Shown here piece by piece: positions 39,157 to 48,067 of a DNA stretch of 64,000 bases (positions are counted from its first letter, which is position 1; each line of letters starts with the position of its first letter). The stretch comes from Thalassotalea loyana (GTDB lineage Bacteria > Pseudomonadota > Gammaproteobacteria > Enterobacterales > Alteromonadaceae): positions 310,001 through 374,000 of the forward strand of contig NZ_BSSV01000001.1 of assembly GCF_030161435.1 (NCBI RefSeq), given 5' to 3'. Made by a program: the position numbers and the translations under genes. Under the pieces are notes generated by a model that did no database searches, was not told the DNA's origin, and was given only the letters and a program-made list of their open reading frames with translations.

Positions 39157-40053
39157 ATGGAAATGTATATCTGGAATACAGTCACTGTGCTGTCAAAAAT
39201 TGTATTTTACGTTGGCTTTGCCTGTATTGCTGGTTATACATTTTTCAGGCCGATTTTTGAGCGCAATGAATGTCATAACAAATCATTGACAGCAAACCTT
39301 AAATGGATGAGGGCTTCGATCATCGTCGCTTTGATTGCTAATGGTGTTTGGTTCTTTGCCAGTACTGGTGCAATGGCAGAAGAAGGCATTCACGGTGCAT
39401 TCGACCCTGATATGTTAGGTATTATGTGGGACTCTTCTATTGGTGATGGAACTTTGCTTCGAACCATAGGGGTAATGATAGCAATATTGGTATTAATATC
39501 ACCGTTCAAACTCAAATCAGTATTACTGAATAATTACCTAAAACAAGGCAGTTTGGTATCTAGTTTATTTTTACTTGCATACACCTTTACCTTAGTAGGC
39601 CATGTATCTGAGCTAGGCGTGTTCGAAAAAGTATTGCTGATGCTCCATGTGCTTGTTATGGCTTGGTGGTTCGGAGCGTTGTTTCCGCTTAAACAAGCTT
39701 GCCATGAACAGAGCTATGAGCAGCTTTACACATTGATGGACACGTTTGGAAGGCAAGCAAGTATCGCCGTGAGTCTATTGTTAATTGCAGGCCTTTGGTT
39801 AGCTTATCAATTAGTCGGAAATGTTGAAGAACTGTTTAGTTCAAGCTATGGGCAAACTCTGCTACTCAAATTAGCTCTCGTGACTTCGATATTGGGCATC
39901 GCAGCTAAGCATAAATTAAAACTTGTCCCACATCTTAAAAATAACGATGGCAGAGAAGCACTATCTAAATCTATTTCTAAAGAAATGGTAGTCGCTTTTG
40001 CCATTTTATCTGTAACGGCTGGGCTTACTAGCGTTGTTGGCCCTGCAAATTGA
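39157..40053 (+). CDS. copD: CopD-family copper-resistance membrane protein
   Basis: 298 aa from the ATG at 39157. A GTG at 39148 lies inside the ribosome binding site GGAGTG, so the ATG is preferred. About eight TM helices. Conserved CopD features include the GHVSELG segment, MLHVLVMAWWFGALFPLK and a final FAILSVTAGLTSVVGP. With CopC it is thought to move copper across the inner membrane. It is the second gene of a copC-copD-DUF4440-DUF4440 row. Confidence 0.85.
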   Translation: MEMYIWNTVTVLSKIVFYVGFACIAGYTFFRPIFERNECHNKSLTANLKWMRASIIVALIANGVWFFASTGAMAEEGIHGAFDPDMLGIMWDSSIGDGTLLRTIGVMIAILVLISPFKLKSVLLNNYLKQGSLVSSLFLLAYTFTLVGHVSELGVFEKVLLMLHVLVMAWWFGALFPLKQACHEQSYEQLYTLMDTFGRQASIAVSLLLIAGLWLAYQLVGNVEELFSSSYGQTLLLKLALVTSILGIAAKHKLKLVPHLKNNDGREALSKSISKEMVVAFAILSVTAGLTSVVGPAN

Positions 40054-40068
40054 AACCTAAAAGAGAGA

Positions 40069-40545
40069 ATGAAAATGAAAATGAAAACAATAAATATATT
40101 ACTCGTTTTATTAATGACGTTTAGTTTCGCAGCAAACGCTCATGGTGATAAGAACAAAGTCAAAGGTTTGTTTAAAGGTATAGATACCCCTGCTGCAAAA
40201 GTTGTTTTGGCATTTCATCAAGCACTAGAAACGGGCAACAAGGAACAAGCAAGAGCACAGTTGGCTGATGATGTGACCATCTACGAGGGTGGCCGCGTTG
40301 AAAGAAGTGCTGATGAATATGCTCATCACCATATGCTGTCGGATATGAAATATCTTGCTTCTATGAAGAGTGAACCACTTGAACATCAAGTAACTATCCT
40401 TGGAAATACCGCTATATCTGCTTTGCGCAGTCATACTAAAGGTAATTACAAAGGTAAAGAGCGCGATTATCAAGGCATGGAAACGATGGTTCTGGAAAAA
40501 CAAAACGGTGAATGGAAGATCAAGCACATTCATTGGTCACGTTAA
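40069..40545 (+). CDS. Exported DUF4440/NTF2-like protein (copy 1)
   Basis: 158 aa. Signal peptide ends FAANAHGD, again leaving His near the mature N-terminus. An NTF2/SnoaL-like cone fold is suggested by VLAFHQALETGNKEQARAQL, DDVTIYEGG, and the C-terminal MVLEKQNGEWKIKHIHWS. The histidines in EYAHHHMLSDM and HIHW could bind metal. The ATG at 40069 begins MKMKMK; an equivalent start two codons later is possible. Paralogous to the next gene. Confidence 0.8.
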   Translation: MKMKMKTINILLVLLMTFSFAANAHGDKNKVKGLFKGIDTPAAKVVLAFHQALETGNKEQARAQLADDVTIYEGGRVERSADEYAHHHMLSDMKYLASMKSEPLEHQVTILGNTAISALRSHTKGNYKGKERDYQGMETMVLEKQNGEWKIKHIHWSR

Positions 40546-40574
40546 TTTATTGGTCAAACAACGGAGACTAACAA

Positions 40575-41048
40575 GTGACTAAGTATATATTAATTAGCAT
40601 TCTGAGTATGCTGGCATTTTTTTCAAATGCGCATGATAAAAGCCACATAGATGATGAAAAGCAAATTACTTATATCATTCATCAAATTAAATATGGCTGG
40701 GAAAACGGCGATGGTAAGCCTTTTCGCACGCATTTTCATGACTTTAAAGGGGCAAGGTATTTTGAATCAGGCGGTCAAAATGTCGGACTTAACGATTTAG
40801 TTGAGCATCATGTTGAACCTGAAAAAGATGCGTTGGTTTTCTTGAATTTGGATTTTTCCAATATCCAAATTCATATTGAAAATGAGTTTGCTTGGGCACT
40901 TGCAGATACAGCAGTAAAAGGCGAGGTGAGGAAGTCAGGAAAAACCTTCGATAAAACAGGCTTCCAAACGTTTCTATTTAAAAAAGTAGACGGTGAATGG
41001 AAGGTGCTTCACACCCATTCATCTAGTAAAAATCGTGCGAAGAAATAA
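40575..41048 (+). CDS. Exported DUF4440/NTF2-like protein (copy 2)
   Basis: 157 aa with a GTG start at 40575, 8 bases after GGAG. Signal peptide ends FFSNAHDK. It shares the fold pattern of the preceding protein: ARYFESGG strand, LVEHHVEPE histidine pair, and a C-terminal [15 protein letters not shown]. Both copies have an Ala-His junction at the cleavage site, as in CopC, which suggests a shared N-terminal copper-binding design (inference). Confidence 0.78.
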   Translation: MTKYILISILSMLAFFSNAHDKSHIDDEKQITYIIHQIKYGWENGDGKPFRTHFHDFKGARYFESGGQNVGLNDLVEHHVEPEKDALVFLNLDFSNIQIHIENEFAWALADTAVKGEVRKSGKTFDKTGFQTFLFKKVDGEWKVLHTHSSSKNRAKK

Positions 41049-41721
41049 TTATATCGACTCGATGAGAGCTACTGCAATTATATTGATGGTAGCTTTTCAT
41101 TTTGTCTGGGATTTAAACCATTTTGGCTATGTCACAACAGACATACCGAATGGCATTTTCTGGAAAGAGTTTAGAGCATTAATTGTAAGCCTGTTTTTGT
41201 TTTCAGTTGGTGCCAGTCTGGTTTATTCCTATCAAGGAGGTATATCAGCGAAGAAGTTAAGTTGGCGAATGGCGAAGGTATCTAGTGCAGCGTTACTAGT
41301 GACATTATCCTCATTGTTTACCTTGCCTGAACATTGGATTTACTTTGGAATTTTACATTTTATCGCGGTCGCAACGGTTTTATTAGTATGGCTGGTGAAC
41401 AAGCCCAAACTTGCACTGTTCTTGTCATTATTTGTAATGACTTCATATCTTGCAATAGAAACACCTTGGAATTGGCCTTTTAACTATATTCAAGGTTACA
41501 TTTCAAAATACCCTAGTGACTTAGTTACCCCGATTCCTTGGCTAGCTTTGCCTTTGCTTGGTATTTGGGCTGCGCATTTCAAAACTTTTGGTATGCCTTT
41601 GGTAAATCAATATCAAATGCCTACTTTTGTAACATTGCTAAGTCGGCATTCTTTGTTAATTTACTTGCTTCACCAACCTTTACTTTTTGCTGGTTTTAGG
41701 TTCATAGAGTGGGTTACATAA
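41035..41721 (+). CDS. DUF1624 (heparan-alpha-glucosaminide N-acetyltransferase-like) membrane protein
   Basis: 228 aa if the GTG at 41035 is used ([17 protein letters not shown]), overlapping the previous stop by 14 bases. A GTG at 40993 and an ATG at 41062 are alternatives; family alignment favours keeping the RxxxIDxMRA motif. Seven or so TM helices, with the conserved [11 protein letters not shown] segment and [16 protein letters not shown] near the end. DUF1624 proteins resemble acyltransferases of the HGSNAT group. Role in a metal cluster unknown. Confidence 0.75.
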   Translation: MRRNNYIDSMRATAIILMVAFHFVWDLNHFGYVTTDIPNGIFWKEFRALIVSLFLFSVGASLVYSYQGGISAKKLSWRMAKVSSAALLVTLSSLFTLPEHWIYFGILHFIAVATVLLVWLVNKPKLALFLSLFVMTSYLAIETPWNWPFNYIQGYISKYPSDLVTPIPWLALPLLGIWAAHFKTFGMPLVNQYQMPTFVTLLSRHSLLIYLLHQPLLFAGFRFIEWVT

Positions 41722-41761
41722 ATCTAAATGGGTTGTTAAATCAATGTTCAAGGGAGCGTGT

Positions 41762-42199
41762 ATGTTTAGTGTCCATGGCAAATGGAAAATCACTGTTAGT
41801 AATAATATAGTCGTGCAGTGGTTTGGAGGTGCATGGAATGAAGAAGCCATTATTCAGTATGTTAAAGAATTTAGGCAAAAAACGTCTCCGCTGATAGGCG
41901 AACAGTGGGCCATTTTATCATTTTTTGTTGAATGGGAGTTGGGTGTGCCCGGAATAGAGCCGATAGTTGCGGAGCACTGTGCTTGGTTCATTAAAAATGG
42001 CTGTATTAAAGATTGTCATGTGTACAAGCCTAGTGCACTTAAAGCTGAACAGTTGGAAAAAATGATCCCATATTCAGAACCGGGTTATGAGCGCAGAGTC
42101 TTTGTTTCTTATGATGATGCTTATGCTTGGCTTCAATCCCATCAGTTTAAATTAGACAACCCAGAGATTTTAAATCTATTTGGTGAGCTAAAAATGTAA
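41762..42199 (+). CDS. Uncharacterised STAS/SpoIIAA-like protein
   Basis: 145 aa from the ATG at 41762, preceded by GGGAGCG; an upstream frame from 41744 has no good signal. No signal peptide. FSVHGKWKITVSNNIVVQWFGGAWNEEAI and WAILSFFVEWELGVP follow the pattern of small proteobacterial proteins with a SpoIIAA/STAS-like fold. The C-terminal FVSYDDAYAWLQSH is also typical. It has no recognisable metal motif and may be a passenger in the cluster. Function unknown. Confidence 0.65.
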   Translation: MFSVHGKWKITVSNNIVVQWFGGAWNEEAIIQYVKEFRQKTSPLIGEQWAILSFFVEWELGVPGIEPIVAEHCAWFIKNGCIKDCHVYKPSALKAEQLEKMIPYSEPGYERRVFVSYDDAYAWLQSHQFKLDNPEILNLFGELKM

Positions 42200-42286
42200 A
42201 TATAAGTTTTGGTTTAAAATTTGATCAGGATCATAGAGTTATTTTCACAAGTTGTTAAAGTTTATGATGGTAAAGAAGGAATCAGC

Positions 42287-42709
42287 ATGTTAAGGCTTTT
42301 CAGGTGGTTTAAAATAGTAATGCTAACTATGTTGCTTACGCAGCATGGCTTAGTTATTGCTGAACCTATGAATTGTGAAGAACATCATAATGATTCTTCT
42401 GCCACGCATATTATGCAATCCGCTAAAAATATGCATCATCAATTAATGAATGACAATAATCACCATCACGATGAAAATTCAGTAGAAGCTACCCACAATC
42501 ATGCTGATGAAGACTGTGAAAAATGTAAAGCTGGTGACTGTGCTTGTTGTGAAGGTGGATTTTGTGCAAGCTTTCATTTAAATGCCTATCTTGTGCAGGA
42601 TGAAGAAGGTAGTAGCCGCAATATTCACCTTGAATTAATTATCCAACAAATACTCCCGCCAGTCTCTGGCATTCACCTCTTACCTTATCGTCCCCCAATT
42701 ATTGGCTAA
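42287..42709 (+). CDS. Small exported His/Cys-rich protein with RPP tail (family member 4)
   Basis: 140 aa from the ATG at 42287, with AAGAAGGA upstream. Signal peptide to about residue 24 (QHGLVIAEP). It is very His-rich, with HxxxH and HHHD runs (about residues 30-80), then the Cys cluster CEKCKAGDCACCEGGFC. The C-terminus reads YRPPIIG. It precedes the porin-like gene at 42,825 rather than an RND channel, so the family tracks outer-membrane protein genes in general. Its 3' end resembles that of the member at 28,903 at DNA level. Confidence 0.75.
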   Translation: MLRLFRWFKIVMLTMLLTQHGLVIAEPMNCEEHHNDSSATHIMQSAKNMHHQLMNDNNHHHDENSVEATHNHADEDCEKCKAGDCACCEGGFCASFHLNAYLVQDEEGSSRNIHLELIIQQILPPVSGIHLLPYRPPIIG

Positions 42710-42824
42710 TCACGGGATCAGTGCGCCTTTTTTTCGCCAGTCCCATCAAAAATAGAACGACTTATTCATTGGTTTAAACAATCAACTGTTTTGAACTATT
42801 AGCACAATATTTTTGGGAGGCATG

Positions 42825-43976
42825 ATGAACATGCTCAAATTATTGCCATTTGCAATAGCTACCGCTGTTGTGAGTGGGCAACTCTTAGCGAATGAACAAC
42901 AAAATAATAGTCGCTTCGCGTTAGCGGGGTATGGAGACGTAAAATACGAAGAAAGTAAATTGATGGATACTAGTGCATTCAGCGCACGATTTGTACCTAT
43001 ATTCTTGTTTAGTCTCAGTGACAAAATGCATATAGAAGCTGAAACTGAAATCTCAGTTGATGAAAATGGGGAAACTGAAATTGAGCTTGAATACGCTGAT
43101 CTTCATTATTTTCTTTCTGATACAACGACTTTTACCGCAGGTAAATTTCTACTCCCATTCGGCCAGTATGGACCGAATCAACACCCTAGTTGGATAAATC
43201 GCTCAGCATTTTCTCCCGGTATTTATGGCGGGTTAGGTGGTCATGGTGGTTATCAACCTATGCAAGGTTTGTTACCGGTGATGAGTGATATTGGCGTTGG
43301 CATTCAACACATTATTCCGTTGGGTAAAAACCAAAAAATATTTTTTGACGCATATGTGACCAATGGACTAGCTGCCGAGGCTACACATGGCGATGAAGAA
43401 GGTGATCATGCTGAAGGGGAAGGCGAGCATGAAGAAGTTGATGATCATGCTATGGAACTTCCTGAACTAGCGTTTGAAGCAACGAGTGCGGATAACAACT
43501 CTGACAAAGCATTTGGGGGTCGTATTGCGTATGCCTTTCTTCCGGGTATTGAGGTTGGCGCTTCTTATTACACGGCAAAATATGATGATGATGAAAAGCT
43601 AGGATTTACAGCAACTGGTTTTGATATTAACTGGATTGGTAATCATTACATCGTCAGAGGGGAATACATCAAAACTGCAACCGATGCCCTTGAAGAAGAT
43701 GAACATGAAGAAAACAAAGTGATCACATTTGACCGCAATGGCTGGTATCTCCAAGCAACTTTTATGGCAGGAAAAATGTTCAATGTATTACAAGGAACCG
43801 ATTTCGTCGTTGAATATGCTGAGGCCAATAAAATTAACGAAGCAGAGCGTTGGGCTTATGGCATTAATTACTGGTTAGACAGTCGAGCAGTCATTAAGGC
43901 GACATACGAAGATACAACTGTTCACGATGGGGAAGACGACAAGCGCTTCGCTATCCAATACAGCTATGGCTTTTAA
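42825..43976 (+). CDS. Porin-like outer-membrane beta-barrel with acidic/His-rich loop
   Basis: 383 aa from the ATG at 42825. GGGAGG at 42815-42820 allows either this ATG or the one at 42831. Signal peptide ends GQLLANEQ. Alternating amphipathic strands, a TAGKFLLPFGQYGPNQHPSWI segment typical of OprO/OprP- and LbtU-like porins, and a C-terminal Phe support an outer-membrane barrel. An insertion near residues 188-215 is rich in His, Glu and Asp (GDEEGDHAEGEGEHEEVDDH) and a smaller one near 290 repeats this. These are probably metal-binding surface or periplasmic loops. Confidence 0.82.
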   Translation: MNMLKLLPFAIATAVVSGQLLANEQQNNSRFALAGYGDVKYEESKLMDTSAFSARFVPIFLFSLSDKMHIEAETEISVDENGETEIELEYADLHYFLSDTTTFTAGKFLLPFGQYGPNQHPSWINRSAFSPGIYGGLGGHGGYQPMQGLLPVMSDIGVGIQHIIPLGKNQKIFFDAYVTNGLAAEATHGDEEGDHAEGEGEHEEVDDHAMELPELAFEATSADNNSDKAFGGRIAYAFLPGIEVGASYYTAKYDDDEKLGFTATGFDINWIGNHYIVRGEYIKTATDALEEDEHEENKVITFDRNGWYLQATFMAGKMFNVLQGTDFVVEYAEANKINEAERWAYGINYWLDSRAVIKATYEDTTVHDGEDDKRFAIQYSYGF

Positions 43977-43988
43977 GGGGATACCTAG

Positions 43989-44528
43989 ATGAAATCAATT
44001 ATTCAAATATTATTGGTTGCCAGCTTATATCTTTTGTCTGCTTTTAGTTCTTATGCACAAGAGAAAATTTCCGGTGCAGAAGTGATCAATAACAACTGTG
44101 CAAGATGCCATAACGCTCGCGCTGTTCATGAATTCTCAATTCCAGAATGGAAAGTCATTATGCCGCATATGCGAGAAAAGGCGCATTTAACAGGTAAAGA
44201 AACGCAAGCTGTTCTTGAGTTTTTGGAGCTAACTAGCCAAAGCGTACCTTTGGCAAAAAAAATAGCGCCAGTAACCCCGATAGCGCCTGATGGAAAGCAA
44301 TTATTTACTCAATTTGGTTGCCAAGGTTGCCATTCATTTAAAGGTGATGGTGGCACAGTTGGCCCAGCGTTAGATGAAACGATTAAAAACAAAGGGATCG
44401 GCTTCTTTATCAATAAGCTTCAAAACCCTCAGTTTAATAACTCATCTTCACCTATGCCTAAAATGCCGCTAAACGAGCAACAGATAAAAGCAATAGCGGA
44501 GTACATTAAATCATCAGGAAACGCTTGA
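43989..44528 (+). CDS. Diheme c-type cytochrome
   Basis: 179 aa. Signal peptide ends SSYAQEK. Two haem c sites: CARCH (37-41) and CQGCH (111-115). The second domain is a typical class I cytochrome c (LFTQFGCQGCHSFKGDGG, then GPALDE, and MPKMPLNEQQIKAIAEYI with the axial Met region). The first half is more divergent. It is encoded 12 bp after the porin-like gene. It may accept electrons in a periplasmic metal redox step (inference from context). Its stop codon lies inside the following MerR-type promoter. Confidence 0.88.
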   Translation: MKSIIQILLVASLYLLSAFSSYAQEKISGAEVINNNCARCHNARAVHEFSIPEWKVIMPHMREKAHLTGKETQAVLEFLELTSQSVPLAKKIAPVTPIAPDGKQLFTQFGCQGCHSFKGDGGTVGPALDETIKNKGIGFFINKLQNPQFNNSSSPMPKMPLNEQQIKAIAEYIKSSGNA

Positions 44529-44555
44529 CCTGTGTCTTAGACACAGGTCTAAGCT
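44525..44555 (+). promoter_or_regulatory. MerR-family operator-promoter for the merR-copA operon
   Basis: -35 TTGACC (44525-44530) and -10 TAAGCT (44550-44555) with a 19-bp spacer. A perfect 10-bp dyad, GACCTGTGTC (44527-44536) and GACACAGGTC (44540-44549), separated by TTA, fills the spacer. The dyad differs in sequence from the two CadR-type sites and suits the regulator encoded 44 bp downstream. The -35 overlaps the stop codon of the cytochrome gene. Confidence 0.92.
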
Positions 44556-44598
44556 GTAGGTGAAAGTGCAAACTTAGGCGAAAAACTAAGGAGTAAAT

Positions 44599-45012
44599 AT
44601 GAAAGTAACAGAGCTGGCAAAAAGTCTTGGAACGACTGCTGATACGGTGCGCTATTACACGCGATTGGGACTGTTAAAACCTGCTAAGTCAGTGAACGGC
44701 TATAAGTCTTACTCGAATAAAGAGGTATCGAGACTTAAGTTCATTTTAAGTGCCAGAAACCTTGGTTTTTCCGTTGCTGATATCAAGCAAATTCTTAATG
44801 AATCTGAAGATGGTAAAAGTGCGTGCCCATTAGTCAGAAGTCTGATCAAAGAGCGGCTTGAAGAAACAGAAAAGCAGTTTCAAGCAATGTTGGCACTTCG
44901 AGGAAAAATGTCTTTGGCTCTTTCTCAATGGGAAGAAATGGAAGACAAAGCACCGACTGCAAACATGGTTTGTCATCTCATCGAAAACTTTGAGCAAATT
45001 AAAACGGCATAG
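44599..45012 (+). CDS. MerR-family regulator of the copA operon
   Basis: 137 aa. MerR-type winged helix ([19 protein letters not shown]). The effector region has Cys76 (SACPLVRSL) and Cys125 (NMVCHLIE). Spacing differs from both CueR (C-x7-C near the end) and CadR, so metal specificity cannot be read off directly; copper is inferred from the downstream P-type ATPase. AAGGAG at 44588-44593 is the ribosome binding site. Self-regulation is likely, as its operator lies directly upstream and the gene is codirectional with copA (8-bp gap). Confidence 0.88.
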   Translation: MKVTELAKSLGTTADTVRYYTRLGLLKPAKSVNGYKSYSNKEVSRLKFILSARNLGFSVADIKQILNESEDGKSACPLVRSLIKERLEETEKQFQAMLALRGKMSLALSQWEEMEDKAPTANMVCHLIENFEQIKTA

Positions 45013-45020
45013 GAGGAAAA

Positions 45021-47357
45021 ATGGTGGCTACTAAAACAAATATAAAAACTGAATCAGGCTGTTGCTGTCAGGCAAAAGCTCAATCTTCTTCATGTAAAAG
45101 TAAGGAGAATACGTTGGAGAAAGTATCACATAACCAACAGCTCATCATAGAAGGAGCTGGGTGTGCTAGCTGTGTAGGCAAAATTGAAGGGGCGTTAAAG
45201 GCAACGCTTGGAGTCGTCAGTGCGGAAATGAATTTTGCTGATAGGACTGTAACAGTTTCTGGGACAGCTAAAACAGAAGAATTGATCAAAGCTGTTGAGT
45301 CAGTGGGGTATAACGCGAAGCCAATTGATGATAGCTCAGCAACAGATGCGCTTGACGAGAAAGAGGCGGCGGACTGGGCATATTACAAAAAGCTAATGCG
45401 CGATACGTTTATTGCTCTTTCACTCGGCGTTCCTTTGATGATCTACAGCATTGTGGTTGGAGAAATGACGGTTGAAACAAACCTTGAACGCATGTCTTGG
45501 CTGGTTGTAGGCATTTTAACTTTTGGTGTTATGTATTTTTCAGGTAAGCATTTTTATATTGGCGCTTGGAAAAGCTTTAAAAACCACTCCGCTAATATGG
45601 ACACTCTAATAGCTTTAGGAACAGGTACAGCTTGGGTGTATTCGATGGTTGTCGTGTTTGCACCTGACGCCGTTCCATTGATGGCACGACATGTCTATTT
45701 TGAAGCTACCGCCATGATCATTGGCTTAATTGATTTAGGTCTAGCATTAGAAATAAAAGCCAGAGGTAAAACCTCTGAGGCCATTAAACGTCTTATCGGC
45801 TTGCAGGCCAAAACGGCAACTGTAGTTCGTGATAATAAAGAGGTTCAGATAGGTATCGAACAGGTTTTGCTTCATGATGTTGTGAAAGTAAAGCCGGGTG
45901 AAAAAATTCCCGTAGATGGCGTTGTATTGGAAGGACACACCTCTATTGATGAGTCCATGCTGACAGGCGAACCTATGCCTGTTGAAAAAGCCGAAGAAGA
46001 TGAGGTTGTCGCTGGTACTTTGAACAAATCAGGCATGATTTTATTTAGAGCGACACGCGTTGGTAAAGACACGGCGCTTGCACAGATCATCAATATGGTG
46101 AAACGAGCGCAAAATTCAAAACCGCCGATTGGCCGCTTGGCCGATGTTATTTCCGCCTATTTCGTTCCTGTAGTCATGATCATCTCGGTGTTAAGTGCGT
46201 TAGCATGGCTTAACTTTGGCCCTGAGCCAGCAATTGCTTTTGCTATCGTATCAGCAACTACTGTGCTTATTATTGCCTGCCCGTGTGCTTTAGGCTTGGC
46301 AACACCCATGTCTGTCATGGTCGGAGTAGGAAAAGCAGCAGAAGCCGGAGTGCTTATACGAAATGGAGAAGCGTTACAAACCGCCTCTAAAATCACAGCC
46401 ATGATTTTAGATAAAACGGGCACTATTACTGAAGGGGCACCTAAGGTAACCGATATTGTTTTAGCAAAAGCTACTGACGAAAAAGACGTACTACAGCTTG
46501 CAGCAAGTTTAGAAAGCGGCTCAGAGCACCCTTTAGCGCAAGCGATTGTTGAAAGTGCGTTAGATAAGGATATTGAGTTACTAAAAATTGAATCGTTTAA
46601 TGCCATTACGGGTTTTGGTGTAGAAGCAAACTGTAACAATAAAGTCCTGCTTTTTGGTAACGATAAACTAATGAAGTTAAAAGGCATAGACCTCACAGGC
46701 TTTGTTGGAAAAGCCCAGTCTTTAGCCAAAGAAGCCAAAACACCTATGTACTTTGCTGTAGATGGTGAACTTGCCGCAATCATTGCTGTCGCAGATCCCA
46801 TTAAGTCAGACTCAATCTCTGCTATCAAACGGCTTCAGGCTAATGGTATACGCGTCATCATGTTAACAGGTGATAACAAGGAAACCGCAGCCGCTGTTGC
46901 CAAAAAAGCAGGTATTAGTGAGTTTCTTGCTGAAGTGCTGCCAGAAGACAAAGCCAACAAGGTCAAAGAGCTACAAGACAGTGACGAGATCGTTGGTATG
47001 ACAGGTGATGGCATCAACGATGCTCCAGCACTAGCGTTAGCCGATGTCGGTTTCGCCATAGGCACAGGGACTGATGTAGCAATCGAAAGTGCTGATATTA
47101 CCCTGATGCGTGGCTCACTTCATGGCCTTGCTGATGCCATAGCTGTAAGCAAAGCCACTTTACGAAATATCAAACAAAACTTGTTTGGCGCGTTTGTCTA
47201 TAACATAGCCGGGATTCCTTTTGCTGCGGGGATTCTATATCCCTTCTTTGGCATTCTGCTTAGCCCTGTAATTGCAGGTGCTGCAATGGCGTTTTCATCA
47301 TTGACTGTAGTGTCAAATGCAAATCGACTTCGCTTTTTTAAAGCAAAAGAGCATTAA
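45021..47357 (+). CDS. copA: CopA-type Cu(I)-exporting P1B ATPase
   Basis: 778 aa. An N-terminal Cys-rich tail (CCCQ, CK) precedes one HMA domain with GAGCASC (45-51). Eight TM helices: TGE actuator loop (315-317), CPC metal site (420-422), phosphorylation motif DKTGT (464-468), SEHPLA nucleotide-binding His-Pro, [10 protein letters not shown] hinge, and TM7/TM8 residues YNIAGIPFA and [15 protein letters not shown]. The CPC and M-x-SS-type TM8 signature fits subclass P1B-1 (Cu/Ag). AGGAGG at 45011-45016 precedes the start. It exports cytoplasmic copper to the periplasm, where the cupredoxin and CusB may receive it. Confidence 0.94.
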   Translation: MVATKTNIKTESGCCCQAKAQSSSCKSKENTLEKVSHNQQLIIEGAGCASCVGKIEGALKATLGVVSAEMNFADRTVTVSGTAKTEELIKAVESVGYNAKPIDDSSATDALDEKEAADWAYYKKLMRDTFIALSLGVPLMIYSIVVGEMTVETNLERMSWLVVGILTFGVMYFSGKHFYIGAWKSFKNHSANMDTLIALGTGTAWVYSMVVVFAPDAVPLMARHVYFEATAMIIGLIDLGLALEIKARGKTSEAIKRLIGLQAKTATVVRDNKEVQIGIEQVLLHDVVKVKPGEKIPVDGVVLEGHTSIDESMLTGEPMPVEKAEEDEVVAGTLNKSGMILFRATRVGKDTALAQIINMVKRAQNSKPPIGRLADVISAYFVPVVMIISVLSALAWLNFGPEPAIAFAIVSATTVLIIACPCALGLATPMSVMVGVGKAAEAGVLIRNGEALQTASKITAMILDKTGTITEGAPKVTDIVLAKATDEKDVLQLAASLESGSEHPLAQAIVESALDKDIELLKIESFNAITGFGVEANCNNKVLLFGNDKLMKLKGIDLTGFVGKAQSLAKEAKTPMYFAVDGELAAIIAVADPIKSDSISAIKRLQANGIRVIMLTGDNKETAAAVAKKAGISEFLAEVLPEDKANKVKELQDSDEIVGMTGDGINDAPALALADVGFAIGTGTDVAIESADITLMRGSLHGLADAIAVSKATLRNIKQNLFGAFVYNIAGIPFAAGILYPFFGILLSPVIAGAAMAFSSLTVVSNANRLRFFKAKEH

Positions 47358-47368
47358 GGAGAATCACA

Positions 47369-47722
47369 ATGATGGTTATTAACTTATTAGGCTTAATGTT
47401 AATCGCGCTGATTGTTTGGTGGTTTTGGCTATATAAACCCAATAAAACAATCGTTCAAGGTAATGAAGTACTCATTGAAGTGAGGGATGGTGTGTATTCC
47501 CCATCCTCAATTCAGGTGTCTGCTAGCCAACCTGTCACTCTGAAGTTTATGCGCAAAGATCAATCCCCCTGCGCTGAAACAATGCTTATTCCTTCATTGG
47601 ATATAAGCGAACAGCTTAAATTAAATGAAATTACTCAAATTACCCTATTGAACTTATCACCGGGAGAGCATGAGTTTCACTGTCAGATGCAAATGTATCG
47701 CGGTGTCTTAAAAGTCGTTTAG
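47369..47722 (+). CDS. Membrane-anchored cupredoxin-domain protein
   Basis: 117 aa. One N-terminal TM helix (about residues 4-22) anchors a periplasmic cupredoxin domain. Copper-ligand candidates are Cys at SPCAET and the cluster HEFHCQMQMYRG near the C-terminus (His, Cys, Met). GVYSPSSIQVSASQPVTLKF is the usual first sandwich half. Such proteins are regularly encoded after CopA-type ATPases. The ATG (or the next Met) follows AAGGAG, 11 bp after copA. Confidence 0.85.
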   Translation: MMVINLLGLMLIALIVWWFWLYKPNKTIVQGNEVLIEVRDGVYSPSSIQVSASQPVTLKFMRKDQSPCAETMLIPSLDISEQLKLNEITQITLLNLSPGEHEFHCQMQMYRGVLKVV

Positions 47723-47731
47723 GAGGGCAAT

Positions 47732-48067
47732 ATGAAAAATCAACACCCTAATTTTTGGTCAACACCTACAGGCTGGGCTGCACTGGCACTTATTGCCGCA
47801 GTGACCTACTTCTTAGTGCTTGAGCATGGTCAACATATGCTGCAATTTCTTCCCTACTTGATTTTATTGCTATGCCCCTTGATGCACGTATTTATGCATG
47901 GCAGTCATGGTAAACATGGTCACGATCATTCACATGCGCCTGATGAAAAAAAGGAAGAGAGCTTTCAAGAACTCACGGATAAAAATGCAGCCTATCGCGA
48001 TGGCTACATACAAGGGTTAGAAAAGGCACGTAAGGAATCACATAAAAAGGAGAGCAGTGATGAATGA
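47732..48067 (+). CDS. DUF2933 family small membrane protein
   Basis: 111 aa. Two TM segments, the second LPYLILLLCPLMHVFMHGSHGKHGHDH, matches DUF2933, with the Cys-Pro-Leu-Met-His and histidine-rich tail typical of copper clusters. The C-terminal 40 residues are charged and helical. AGGAGGG precedes the start, 9 bp after the cupredoxin gene; the next gene starts within its 3' end. Confidence 0.85.
   Translation: MKNQHPNFWSTPTGWAALALIAAVTYFLVLEHGQHMLQFLPYLILLLCPLMHVFMHGSHGKHGHDHSHAPDEKKEESFQELTDKNAAYRDGYIQGLEKARKESHKKESSDE

Noticed and set aside
46157-46828. Long minus-strand open frame (223 codons) within copA
   Set aside because: It lies entirely antisense to a well-supported P-type ATPase frame and its translation is low-complexity Ser/Ala-rich without family motifs; typical shadow of a coding strand.
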